Shown: piece by piece, positions 1 to 8,172 of the stretch | Numbering within the stretch: position 1 is the stretch's first letter | Layout: every line of letters begins with the position of its first letter | Origin: VXYK01 sp965214565 | GTDB taxonomy: Bacteria > Actinomycetota > Acidimicrobiia > Acidimicrobiales > Aldehydirespiratoraceae | NCBI GenBank assembly: GCA_965214565.1 | Contig: OZ243951.1 | Span: 1,240,001-1,304,000 of the forward strand | DNA length: 64,000 nucleotides | Direction of reading: 5' to 3' | The notes under the pieces: model-generated | Databases searched by the model: none | What the model was told of the DNA's origin: nothing | Seen by the model: only the letters and a program-made list of their open reading frames with translations | Program-made: the position numbers and the translations under genes

Positions 1-100
1 CCTACTTGAATCGAGAACCGGTCCCGCTGGGAAAGCCCGGTCAGCGATACCCGACTCGCCACGAAATACATCAGAGATGAGAGTCTCCAGATGAGCGAGT

Positions 101-1459
101 TCAGCGAATCGGCCAGCGTGACACTGCTTCGACGCCGCTTCGCATTCGCAGGGATCGGCCGGCGTCGGCGGCCTCGGCGGCCAGAGCATCAACATCGACG
201 GTGTTGACTTGGCCGCCAGCGACCACGGGTTGCCCGGCTACGTATACGTCCCTCACTGATCTGCCGTCGCTGCCCCAGACAAGTTGCAGCACCGGATCGG
301 GGCTCGGGGGGATCCATTCGATCCGGGACCGGTCGTGAACCACGATGTCGGCTTGCTTGCCGACTTCGAGCGAACCGATCTGTTCGTCCATGCCCAGGGC
401 CTCAGCGCCGGCGATGGTGAGCAGCTCGAGGGCGTCGTGGGCTCCGAAGATCGTCGGGTCGGTAGCGGCGTCTTTCGCCACCCCCGCGAACAGCGCAGCG
501 GTGCGGATCCCGTCGACCATGTCGCCGGCGTTCTCGGCGTCGCACCCCAAAGCGAGGCGGCCCCCTTCACGCCACAGGTCCAGGTGGCGGAACTCACGGG
601 TAAGTCCCTGACCCAGTCGCAGATATGCCCAGGGGCACGACACGACTGTCGCACCGTTGTTGACCAGCACTGCCACTTCCTGCGTGTCGAGGTGCACGCC
701 GTGGGCGACGGCAACGTGAGGGCCCAGCACTCCCAGCGCCGAGAGGTGCACCAGGGGTCGTTTCCCGGTTCTGGCCAGGTAGCTGTCGACGTCGCTTGAC
801 GTGGGAGACAGATGAAAGGTCATGCCGACCCCGCGGGAGCGGGCCAGTTCGCCGGCTGCCACCACCAGCTCATCGGACATGAGGTCATGGCCAACAAGGC
901 TCACCCAAGTCGACACCCGTGGTCCGGTGGCGAGGTCCAGAACCACCCGCTGTCGGTCGATCACCTCTTCGACTGAGCCTGCGAACGGCCCCTCGTCAAC
1001 ATCCCAGCCCCAGGTACCGACTGTCACCCGAGCTCCCACGGACTGTGCGGCGGCAACGACGCGATCCGGATGAGCGACAGTTCCCGCTTCGAAGGTGGTG
1101 GTGATGCCGTTGCTCAGCGATTCGGCAAGGGTGAGCGTCGCTGCGAGTTCGTCGTCGCCGCCGCTGTGCTCGCCGTGAACCGGCACCACCCAAGAGAAGA
1201 TCGCCTCCCCGGGGGGCAGGTCATCGGGGATCGACGATTGGATCAAACGATCTCCGGTCAGGTGCTGATGGCCGTTGACATACCCCGGCAGTACCAGGTC
1301 GCTGGCTTGCCCTGAGACGGTCTCGTCGGGATGTGCCTCCCGTATCTCAGCGAAACTGCCGACCGCGGCGATCGTGTCACCCGAGACGACGACCGCTCCG
1401 TCGTTGATGATCTCTCGTCGAGGATTCATGGTGACCACGGTGCCCCGCACGATCGTCAT
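101..1459 (-). CDS. Amidohydrolase of the cytosine deaminase/chlorohydrolase type
   Basis: A 452-residue metal-dependent hydrolase of the amidohydrolase superfamily, predicted to be a cytosolic deaminase or related hydrolase acting on a small nitrogenous substrate. The N-terminal composite beta-sandwich leads into the first metal motif GHQHL (about residues 63-67). Further ligands are the HLSP segment (about 218), HGVHL (about 255) and the Asp of GCDAEN (about 307). The C-terminal GSLEVGKQADIVV stretch is typical of the superfamily. The start has a GAGGAG ribosome binding site just upstream. It is transcribed divergently from the aldolase gene at 1550. The superfamily is clear, but the substrate cannot be read from sequence; atrazine-type chlorohydrolase, guanine deaminase and methylthioadenosine deaminase relatives all remain possible. 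A separate and more typical guanine deaminase lies at 33501-34811. Confidence 0.85.
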   Translation of the reverse strand: MTIVRGTVVTMNPRREIINDGAVVVSGDTIAAVGSFAEIREAHPDETVSGQASDLVLPGYVNGHQHLTGDRLIQSSIPDDLPPGEAIFSWVVPVHGEHSGGDDELAATLTLAESLSNGITTTFEAGTVAHPDRVVAAAQSVGARVTVGTWGWDVDEGPFAGSVEEVIDRQRVVLDLATGPRVSTWVSLVGHDLMSDELVVAAGELARSRGVGMTFHLSPTSSDVDSYLARTGKRPLVHLSALGVLGPHVAVAHGVHLDTQEVAVLVNNGATVVSCPWAYLRLGQGLTREFRHLDLWREGGRLALGCDAENAGDMVDGIRTAALFAGVAKDAATDPTIFGAHDALELLTIAGAEALGMDEQIGSLEVGKQADIVVHDRSRIEWIPPSPDPVLQLVWGSDGRSVRDVYVAGQPVVAGGQVNTVDVDALAAEAADAGRSLRMRSGVEAVSRWPIR

Positions 1460-1549
1460 GGCTCCTCAACGCTCCTCACCGGCCCAGTATTGCACCGGTA
1501 TAGGGGTGAACCCGTATGAACCCGCGCTCAGGCTGATAGACCCATCACC

Positions 1550-2332
1550 ATGACGGTTACCACAATTTGCGAACAATGGCGGGAAGGCAGAACAACCCTC
1601 GGGTGTTGGCTGGCCATTCCCAGCACGGTGACAGCCGAAACGTCCGCCCGCTGCGGCTTCGACTACATCTGTGTCGACACACAACACGGCCCGCTCGACT
1701 ACGCCGACTCCGTGACGATGATCCAAGCGATCCTGTTGGGCGGGTCAAGCCCCATCGTCCGAGTGCCCCGCAACGAGCCGGGCATCATTGGCAAGTCTTT
1801 CGACGCCGGCGCTCACGGCGTGATCATCCCCATGGTCAACACGGTTGCTGAGGCTGAACAGGCGGTGAGCGCGAGCCGCTACGCGCCACGCGGGGCCCGC
1901 AGTTGGGGTCCGACCGTGGCCGGTCTGCGACACGACTATTTCAACTGGGAATCCGGCAACGTGGCTTGCATCCCGATGATCGAAACGACTGAGGCCCTCT
2001 CCAATCTCGATGAGATCCTTGCCGTGCCCGGGATCGATGCGATCTATGTCGGGCCTGCGGACCTGTCGATCACTCTCGGTCTGCCGCCGGGCAACAACGA
2101 CGGCGAGCAGGCGTTCGATGAGGCGCTCAGTTTCATCCTGGAACGCTGCGCCGCCCACGACGTCATCGCCGGAATCCAATCGACCGGTGCGTTGACCCCC
2201 AAGCGGATCGCCGCGGGTTTCCGCATGGTCACCGTCACCACCGATCTTCTGGCAGCCCGCATGGGCATCAACGCCGAGCTGGCCCTGGCCCGCGGCGAGG
2301 GTCCTTCGGGGCCTTCCTCGAGTCTGTACTGA
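1550..2332 (+). CDS. HpcH/HpaI-family aldolase (2-oxo acid class II aldolase)
   Basis: A 260-residue TIM-barrel aldolase of the HpcH/HpaI family, close in length to 4-hydroxy-2-oxoheptanedioate aldolases (about 250-267 residues). Such enzymes cleave or form hydroxy-2-oxo acids, usually giving pyruvate, with a divalent metal. Visible marks are VDTQHGPLDY near residue 42 (catalytic His), VRVPRNEP near 67 (substrate Arg), MIETTEAL near 144 (metal Glu) and YVGPADLS near 165 (metal Asp). The gene starts about 90 bp from the divergent amidohydrolase and runs toward the M24 peptidase. Family assignment is firm; the exact substrate is not known. Confidence 0.88.
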   Translation: MTVTTICEQWREGRTTLGCWLAIPSTVTAETSARCGFDYICVDTQHGPLDYADSVTMIQAILLGGSSPIVRVPRNEPGIIGKSFDAGAHGVIIPMVNTVAEAEQAVSASRYAPRGARSWGPTVAGLRHDYFNWESGNVACIPMIETTEALSNLDEILAVPGIDAIYVGPADLSITLGLPPGNNDGEQAFDEALSFILERCAAHDVIAGIQSTGALTPKRIAAGFRMVTVTTDLLAARMGINAELALARGEGPSGPSSSLY

Positions 2333-2405
2333 CGCTGCGGTCGGGCCGTGGCCGCGGTCGGTGTCTCAGGACGCGAGGTAGTCTGGCACAGAGGTCCCTT
2401 CGCCC

Positions 2406-3650
2406 GTGCTTGATATCGATTCCGGTGCCCAGTCCAACCCGGCCGTCGCGGGGTGGGAGGCTGCGGGGTTGCGCGCTCCGGACATGGATGTCGTTCGCTC
2501 CTGGCGGCTTCAGCAGTTGCGCATCCAGCTTCAGGCCGAGGATGTGGCTGGCATCGTGTTGTTCGACCCGCTCAACATCCGCTACGCGGTAGACGCTACG
2601 AACATGCAGGTTTGGTCCACCCACAACGCGGTGCGGTACGCCTTCGTGGCCACCGACGGACCGGTCATCCTGTTCGACTTGGCCCGGTGTGAGCATCTGG
2701 TCGAACACCTGCCGCTGATTGACGAGGTCAGGCCCGCAACCGGCTGGTTCTTCTTCGAGAACGGTCCCCGGGAGGCGGAGGCTGCTGATCGATGGGCCGA
2801 CGAGGTCGCCGATCTGGTCCGGCTCCACGGCCGGGGCAACCGGCGGATCGCGCTCGACAAGTGCGAGACCCTCGGGGTCGCTGCGTTGCAGCGCCGAGGC
2901 GTTGAGCCCGTCGTGAGCATGCGTTTCGCCGAGATGGCCCGCTACTGCAAGCATCCCGAGGAGATCGTGGCCATGCGCCGGGCCGTCCACAGCACCCAGC
3001 AGGCCACGTATGAGATGTGGCAAGCGCTTGAGCCCGGAATCACCGAGGCCCAGTTGTGGTCGCACCTGCACGCAGGCAACATCGCCCGCGGCGGTGAGTG
3101 GGTCGAGACCAGGCTCCTGTCGAGCGGGCCGCGGACCAACCCGTGGTTCGCGGAGTGCAGCCACCGGGTGATCGAGGCCGGTGACTTGGTCAGTTTCGAC
3201 ACCGACCTGATCGGCCCCTACGGATACGCCGTCGACATGTCCCGCGGCTGGGTCACGCCAGGGCGCGAGCCGACTCCGCAACAGCAGTCGCTGCACGGGC
3301 TCGCCTGCGAGGTGCTCGACCACAACCGTTCCATCCTCGAACCCGGTCTGACCTTCAGGGAGTTCGCCGAGCGGAGCTACCAGCTGCCCGACCGCTTCTT
3401 ACCCAACCGCTACGCAGACATCGCCCACGGCTTGGGCCTGTCCACCGAGTACCCGATGATCCACTACCTCCAGGATTGGGACGCCTACGGCTACGACGGC
3501 GTCATCGAGGACGGCGTGGTCCTGTGCCTCGAGGTGTTCGTCGGCGAGCCGGGCGGACACGAGGGGATAAAGCTCGAGAACCAGGTGTACGTGAGCAGCC
3601 GGGGCGCCGAGGTGCTCGACACCTTCCCGATGGCACTGATCCCGCACTGA
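2406..3650 (+). CDS. M24-family Xaa-Pro peptidase-like metallohydrolase
   Basis: A 414-residue protein with a creatinase/prolidase N-terminal domain (about 1-170) and a pita-bread M24 catalytic domain (about 175-410). The five metal ligands can be placed: Asp in SFDTDLIG, Asp in AVDMSRG, His in IAHGLGLS, Glu in LCLEVFVG and Glu in IKLENQVYV. The family comprises cytosolic Xaa-Pro aminopeptidases, prolidases and creatinase-like C-N hydrolases; some relatives act on methylated amines, as creatinase or DMSP lyase DddP do. The GTG start at 2406 is the annotated choice. A TAGTCT hexamer lies 22 nt upstream, so a short leader is likely. Substrate undetermined. Confidence 0.87.
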   Translation: MLDIDSGAQSNPAVAGWEAAGLRAPDMDVVRSWRLQQLRIQLQAEDVAGIVLFDPLNIRYAVDATNMQVWSTHNAVRYAFVATDGPVILFDLARCEHLVEHLPLIDEVRPATGWFFFENGPREAEAADRWADEVADLVRLHGRGNRRIALDKCETLGVAALQRRGVEPVVSMRFAEMARYCKHPEEIVAMRRAVHSTQQATYEMWQALEPGITEAQLWSHLHAGNIARGGEWVETRLLSSGPRTNPWFAECSHRVIEAGDLVSFDTDLIGPYGYAVDMSRGWVTPGREPTPQQQSLHGLACEVLDHNRSILEPGLTFREFAERSYQLPDRFLPNRYADIAHGLGLSTEYPMIHYLQDWDAYGYDGVIEDGVVLCLEVFVGEPGGHEGIKLENQVYVSSRGAEVLDTFPMALIPH

Positions 3651-3704
3651 CCCGGCACGGCACCGCCGGTGCGGCGCAACCCCGACGCCGGTAGTCTCTG
3701 AGGC

Positions 3705-3794
3705 GGAAGGTTGCCAGAGCGGACGAATGGGGCGGCCTCGAAAGCCGTTGTGGCCTCCGGGTCACCATGGGTTCGAATCCCATACCTTCCGCCA
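3705..3794 (+). tRNA. tRNA-Ser (anticodon CGA)
   Basis: A complete cloverleaf: acceptor stem GGAAGGT/ACCTTCC, anticodon loop CTCGAAA giving CGA (reads UCG), a long class II variable arm as expected for serine, and a T-loop in GGGTTCGAATCCC. The discriminator G and CCA end are encoded. It is followed within about 100 bp by a toxin-antitoxin-like cassette and a transposase relic, a common position for integrating DNA. I saw no repeated copy of the tRNA 3' end downstream that would mark an att site. Confidence 0.97.
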
Positions 3795-3889
3795 CAAAGC
3801 CGAAAAAATTAGGTGTCCTGTTTCGTCTTGACTGGTCTGACAGCGCTCTGGCTTCCGATGTTTTGAACGATAATACCCCAAATGTCTGG

Positions 3890-3895
3890 TAGAAT
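3890..3895 (+). promoter_or_regulatory. -10 element of a probable leaderless promoter
   Basis: TAGAAT ends 6 nt before the ATG at 3902, so transcription would begin at or next to the start codon. No ribosome binding site precedes the ATG. The upstream 40 bp are AT-rich compared with the surroundings, which fits a promoter for the two-gene cassette. Confidence 0.6.
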
Positions 3896-3901
3896 CCGGG
3901 T

Positions 3902-4891
3902 ATGGATACCGCTTGCGTTTCCTCCGGCGAGCGGATTCCTGCTGAGAGATCCGCTTGGAACCGCCTTGTCGAGGCCCGCTGGCCCGCCGGCGTGAAGTGC
4001 CCGAGGTGCGAGACCGGCAAGCCGGCGTTTAGAGCGGGGCGGTCGGCGTGGAGGTGTCACTCTTGCCTCTACGACTTCACGGTCACGACGGGAACGGCCA
4101 TGCACCGCTCGAAGGTCGATGCCGCAAAGTGGCTGAAAGCGGCCTGGCTCTCTGATTTGCGCCCCGCGGTGTTAGCACGCGAACTCGATGTGTCCGCTCC
4201 TGCCGCCCGGCGCATGGCCGACGCATTGGAGATGACCGGACAGCCCCCCGGGGAGGGCCGTTTGAATGCGCTGATGCATCAACCCAGCGAGCCGATAAAG
4301 GCACTCCGGAGCCGTCTGCCCTGCACGTTCGACCCCGATGCCAGCCCTGTCGCCGGCCTGAGCAGGGGCCAGCGGACTGCGCTGGGAATTCTGCGCGGCA
4401 GGATCAGGGGCACGACGCTAAACCAGGTCGCCGCCGAGGCCCGCCTGTCTGAAGACCATGCGCGGCGATGCTTGAACGCCCTAGTCAAAATGGGCTTCGC
4501 GCGGCGCGAAGAGGCCAGCCTGCCCTGGGGCTACGGTTCGCGCAAGACCGTCCTGTGGTCGCTCGATCTCAGCGAAGAGAGCGTCACGGCGTTGGCTTAC
4601 CTGCCGCCACGGCCGCCGCCGCAGGTGAGCGACACCTGCGCTGAGCGGGTTCCGCCTGAGTTCTGGGGCCTGTTCTGGAACGGGGCGAGCGCCAAGGACC
4701 TGAGGCTCCCCGACGACGCCTTCTTCGTGGCCACCTCCCTGCTCGACGGCCCCGACCCGGTGGCACGCTCTTGGGCGTTGAGATGCCTCCCCGTCGACGC
4801 TCTGCGGAGATGCCGTGACATGCGCGGCTACAACACGGGCGGGATAGCAGCCAGCATCGACAAGGCAATCGCCAGGCGCACCGATGGCTGA
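3902..4891 (+). CDS. Zinc-ribbon/winged-helix regulator, putative antitoxin partner of AbiEii-type nucleotidyltransferase
   Basis: A 329-residue three-part protein. Residues about 20-70 resemble the N-terminal zinc ribbon of IS1595-type transposases (CPRC at about 37-40, CHSC at about 56-59, then TVTTGTAMHRSK). An HTH-like segment with ARELDVSAPAARRM follows. Residues about 155-225 look like a winged helix (LNQVAAEARLSEDHARRC). The C-terminal part contains PPEFWGLFWN, resembling a domain found in proteins encoded beside AbiEii nucleotidyltransferases. The gene overlaps the next one by 8 bp, so the two are co-translated. The inferred role is DNA-binding antitoxin and autorepressor. I find no transposase DDE core, so this is not an active transposase. 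The ATG at 3902 is chosen because of the -10 element just upstream. Confidence 0.65.
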   Translation: MDTACVSSGERIPAERSAWNRLVEARWPAGVKCPRCETGKPAFRAGRSAWRCHSCLYDFTVTTGTAMHRSKVDAAKWLKAAWLSDLRPAVLARELDVSAPAARRMADALEMTGQPPGEGRLNALMHQPSEPIKALRSRLPCTFDPDASPVAGLSRGQRTALGILRGRIRGTTLNQVAAEARLSEDHARRCLNALVKMGFARREEASLPWGYGSRKTVLWSLDLSEESVTALAYLPPRPPPQVSDTCAERVPPEFWGLFWNGASAKDLRLPDDAFFVATSLLDGPDPVARSWALRCLPVDALRRCRDMRGYNTGGIAASIDKAIARRTDG

Positions 4892-5657
4892 GATCGACGC
4901 ATGGGACGATGTGCTCTCGGCTGAGATGCGCTCCGTCTGGCCCATCCTGCAAGAGGTCACCGATCCGCTGGAGGGCTGCCTGATGGGCGGCACCGCTCTG
5001 ACCATCCATCTGCGCCACCGCGTATCGTTCGACCTCGACTACATGACGCCCGACAGCTTCTCCGGCGACGAACTCGCAAGGAAGTTCGAGAAGGCTGCGG
5101 GCGCGGTCGAGGTCTACGAATGCGGCCTCGACCAACTGCACGCCAGAGTCGACACAGTGCATGTACAGGTGTTCAAGACGCCGTCCCGGGGGGCCAACCC
5201 CGGCCACGTCAAAACCCTCGCACAGCCCACTCGGATCGACGGGTTGCCCGTCGCCTCTGTGGCAGACCTGCTGGCCTCCAAACTCGACGTCATCATGTAC
5301 CGGCCGAAACTTCGCGACTACATGGACCTGGTGGCCCTGGACAGAGCCGGACCATACACCCTCGAAGACGGGCTGCGGTTCCACATGCACCGCTACGGCA
5401 CCACCCCCGCATCAACTGACGCCGCCAACATCGTCAACCTTCTCGAGAGCCCTGGAGTCCTCGACGACGACCCCCACTTCAGAGATCGCAAAGACGAGGT
5501 TCTCCAGTACCTCGCAGGTCGTGCACCGGACCTCGAACAGTTCCTGTACCAGATGCGGCTGGGCCAAGGCGGCCCGACCAACCTGGAGCCACCCGACAGG
5601 GGCAACGCGGCCGGTCTAACGTCAGACTTCGACGCGACGTTCAACCCGTCCGACTAA
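4884..5657 (+). CDS. AbiEii-type nucleotidyltransferase, putative toxin
   Basis: A 257-residue nucleotidyltransferase of the AbiEii/AbiGii (type IV toxin) superfamily. The polymerase-beta-like signature is GGTALTIHL at about residue 33, followed by SFDLDYM around 48 carrying the two catalytic Asp residues. A third conserved stretch, VASVADLLASKLDVI, and KLRDYMDLVAL around 145-155 match the family's usual helical part. Members transfer nucleotides to tRNA or other targets and are neutralised by the upstream gene product. Here the partner is the zinc-ribbon regulator, overlapping by 8 bp. It sits behind tRNA-Ser and before a transposase relic, which suggests acquired DNA. Toxicity itself is inference. 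Confidence 0.78.
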   Translation: MAEIDAWDDVLSAEMRSVWPILQEVTDPLEGCLMGGTALTIHLRHRVSFDLDYMTPDSFSGDELARKFEKAAGAVEVYECGLDQLHARVDTVHVQVFKTPSRGANPGHVKTLAQPTRIDGLPVASVADLLASKLDVIMYRPKLRDYMDLVALDRAGPYTLEDGLRFHMHRYGTTPASTDAANIVNLLESPGVLDDDPHFRDRKDEVLQYLAGRAPDLEQFLYQMRLGQGGPTNLEPPDRGNAAGLTSDFDATFNPSD

Positions 5658-5735
5658 AACGTTGCGGGGGGACTGTCGGACGCTTCCTTGTCGAGCGGCG
5701 TGTGTGAAGGGTTGTTGTCGGGTTTGTTCGTCGCG

Positions 5736-5980
5736 TCATATTCGGCGGATGTCTCGGCTGGCGAGGTGGAGTTTGTGGGCTCGTCGGGCTTTGCCTTCGC
5801 TGGTTTTGCGGGCGAGGTAGGCGGCTGCTTGGGGTTGGCTGTCCTGCTGGGGGACCGACGCTGCACCGGGTTGACGCGCTGGTTGCCTGTGAAATCGAGC
5901 CGGTGTTTGACAGGATCGGCGGTGCCTTCACCCGATGAGAGCGCGACGGCGATTGGATCGTGTCGGAGCCCAACAGGTCC
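5736..5980 (-). pseudogene. Decayed C-terminal fragment of an IS110-type transposase
   Basis: On the minus strand one frame reads IAVALSSGEG, then KHRLDFTGNQRVN, and a second frame downstream reads AYLARKTSEGKARRAH and ends at a stop at 5736-5738. These are recognisable as the two conserved C-terminal blocks of IS110-family transposases (the SSG...RHRL..GN..N block and the Y..RK..EGK block). They lie in different frames, with a stop codon before the first block, so the gene is broken and its N-terminal DEDD domain is missing. The rest of 5658-6096 holds no convincing gene. The fragment marks past transposition next to the toxin-antitoxin-like cassette. Confidence 0.55.
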
Positions 5981-6096
5981 GACGTGTCAACAATCCCGGG
6001 TGCCGCCACATCCCAGCCCGAACCCGTCCTGTGTGGGGCTCAGAATCGATTCATTCGTCGAACGACGCCGGACGACCCTTCGGTGTGGACACCGCA

Positions 6097-6669
6097 CTAG
6101 CCCAGAGTGACTCCGGCGGTGGTGAGTTCGGTCAGCGCAGCATCGGTCGTTTCGGGCGCTACGCCGGCGCAGTGCTCGAGCAGAACGGTGGTGGCGAAAC
6201 CGGCCGCCAGGGCGTCGATCGCCGTCGCACGCACGCAATGGTCGGTCGCCAGGCCGACTACATCGACCTCAGTGACACCTCGTTCAGTCAGCCAGTCGCC
6301 GAGCAGCACCGACTCGTCTGTAGCCGCGCCACCGTCGAAACCCGTGTAGCTCGCGGTGGTTCGTCCTTTGAGGAACACCTCGTCGATCGCAATGTCCAGA
6401 TCGGGGTGGAAGGCCGCACCGTGACTCTCAGCCAGGCAATGGACCGGCCAGCTGTCGACGAAGTTCGGACCGACTTCAGGATCGGCGAAATGCTCACCTG
6501 GATCGACATGCCAGTCCTTAGTGGCGACCACCAGTTCATAGGCGCCGCCGGCACGGTCCAGCCCCGCCAACTCGGTGATCGAACGTGCGACCGCAGCGCC
6601 GCCGTCCACACCCAGAGCGCCGCCCTCGCAGAAGTCGTTCTGGACATCGACAACAATCAGTGCCTTCAT
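6097..6669 (-). CDS. pncA: Nicotinamidase (isochorismatase fold)
   Basis: A 190-residue nicotinamidase that hydrolyses nicotinamide to nicotinate and ammonia in NAD salvage. The Asp-Lys-Cys triad is visible as D8 (VVDVQNDF), K101 (FLKGRTT) and C145 (ATDHCVRAT). Metal ligands D52, H54 and H60 lie in KDWHVDPGEH. Length matches the family. The ATG overlaps the stop of pncB by 4 bp, so both genes are read as one transcript from the pncB promoter, giving consecutive steps nicotinamide to nicotinate to nicotinate mononucleotide. Confidence 0.93.
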   Translation of the reverse strand: MKALIVVDVQNDFCEGGALGVDGGAAVARSITELAGLDRAGGAYELVVATKDWHVDPGEHFADPEVGPNFVDSWPVHCLAESHGAAFHPDLDIAIDEVFLKGRTTASYTGFDGGAATDESVLLGDWLTERGVTEVDVVGLATDHCVRATAIDALAAGFATTVLLEHCAGVAPETTDAALTELTTAGVTLG

Positions 6670-8033
6670 CGATTCGCTCCTCCGGTGCTGTTGACGACCA
6701 CCGCGGAGAGCGGTTCCTCAACGCCTTCCCAGATTGTAGGCACAGCAGGAGTGGTCACAGGCCAGGGAGTCCTGTCTTCGTCGAGCAGACGCTCACGCCG
6801 CTGCGCGCAACGGGCCCGAGCCTCGCTCACGTCGGTCAGATTGGCGACAACCTCACCGTCGCGCAGCAGCGGGACCTGCGGACACATCGAGTTTTCGGGC
6901 ACCTCCACCGGAAGAACCGAGAGAACCTCAGCGAGGTACTTGCCTTCGGCGTCGTAGGTCCGATGCACCGACTTGTGACCACCGATCGTGCGTTTCCCGG
7001 GCGAGTGCTTGCCGACCGCTCGCAGCGGGCCGGACTGGTCGTCGTCAGCGACGGACACCAACTTGTAGACCATCGAGGCCGTCGGATGGCCCGAGCCGGT
7101 GACCAGGCTCGTCCCGACCAGATAAGCGTCGATCGGTGCGTGTTCCAGTTCCAACTCCGCGATCAGAAACTCGTCGAGGTCGCTCGACACGACGATACGG
7201 CAGTCAACAGCGCCCAGTTCGTCGAGCAAATGACGGGCCGCGCGACTGTCGGCGAGCAATTCACCGCTGTCGATTCGGACGGCCCCAATGTCATGTCCGA
7301 CGACGTCGACTGCCCGACGTATCCCTTCCATCACGTCGAAGGTGTCGACAAGGTAGGTGGAACCGACTCCCAAGGTCTCGCGTTGCACGCTAAAGGCCTC
7401 GGATTCGCTGTTATGGGCCAGCACGAAGGCGTGGGCTGTGGTGCCTCCGGTCGGGATGCGGTGACGACGTCCGGCTTCAAGGTTCGATGTCGTGTCGAAA
7501 CCGCCGACGTGCGATGCGCGCGCTGCGGCAACCGCCGATTCGGGGTCGGTGCGCCTCGAACCTCCCTCTACAAGCAGGCGGCCGCCGGCTGCGTCGGCCA
7601 CCCGTGCGGCTGCGGAAGCCACCGCGCAGTCGTGGTTCAGCACCGACAGCAGGACTGTCTCGAGCACGACGCACTCGGCGAACGAGCCGACCACGGTGAG
7701 TACCGGACTGTACGGAAAGAACAGTTCACCCTCGGCGTAGCCGGTGATGTCTCCACTGAAACGGTAGTTGCGGAGCCAGTCGGCCATCAGGTCGCCTTGG
7801 ACGACCCCGCTCGCCAGCAGATGCTCGACCGTGTCGTCATCGAACCGGAAACGTTCGATTGCGTCCACCAGGCGGTCGATGCCTGCGACCACACCGTAGG
7901 CCCGGCCTTCGGGGAGGCGGCGAGCGAAGACCTCGAACACGGCACGTCGGGAGGCGATCCCTGACTTGAGGGCAGACTCCACCATGGTCAGCTCATAGTG
8001 GTCGGTGAACAGCGCACTTGACGGACGTTCCAT
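6666..8033 (-). CDS. pncB: Nicotinate phosphoribosyltransferase
   Basis: A 455-residue enzyme that joins nicotinate to PRPP, forming nicotinate mononucleotide for NAD salvage. The N-terminus SALFTDHYELTMVESAL is diagnostic for the family. The PRPP-binding region and the central IDSGEL segment (about residue 256) are also present. The gene is first in a two-gene operon with pncA, overlapping by 4 bp. A TAGCGT hexamer on the minus strand (8042-8047) ends 8 nt before the ATG, consistent with a leaderless or nearly leaderless transcript. Confidence 0.93.
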   Translation of the reverse strand: MERPSSALFTDHYELTMVESALKSGIASRRAVFEVFARRLPEGRAYGVVAGIDRLVDAIERFRFDDDTVEHLLASGVVQGDLMADWLRNYRFSGDITGYAEGELFFPYSPVLTVVGSFAECVVLETVLLSVLNHDCAVASAAARVADAAGGRLLVEGGSRRTDPESAVAAARASHVGGFDTTSNLEAGRRHRIPTGGTTAHAFVLAHNSESEAFSVQRETLGVGSTYLVDTFDVMEGIRRAVDVVGHDIGAVRIDSGELLADSRAARHLLDELGAVDCRIVVSSDLDEFLIAELELEHAPIDAYLVGTSLVTGSGHPTASMVYKLVSVADDDQSGPLRAVGKHSPGKRTIGGHKSVHRTYDAEGKYLAEVLSVLPVEVPENSMCPQVPLLRDGEVVANLTDVSEARARCAQRRERLLDEDRTPWPVTTPAVPTIWEGVEEPLSAVVVNSTGGANR

Positions 8034-8160
8034 CCCGCATCACGCTACCGGGCTGTGCTTGCGCCGATGACTTCCGCATCGGAACCGCGCTGGATCTGCG
8101 CTTGCCCGCGCCGATGACCGCATCGGATCCCCGCGGGATCCACGCGGTTGTGGTTCCGCG

Positions 8161-8166
8161 TAGGCT
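8161..8166 (+). promoter_or_regulatory. -10 element of a probable leaderless promoter
   Basis: TAGGCT ends 6 nt before the ATG at 8173. No Shine-Dalgarno sequence lies between them. Confidence 0.6.
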
Positions 8167-8172
8167 CACGGT

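Noticed and set aside
3902..4891. IS1595 transposase
   Set aside because: Only the N-terminal zinc ribbon resembles it; there is no DDE catalytic core, and the remainder looks like an antitoxin.
3705..6096. Integrated element bounded by att repeats at tRNA-Ser
   Set aside because: No second copy of the tRNA 3' end and no integrase gene were found, so only the toxin-antitoxin-like pair and the transposase relic are claimed.
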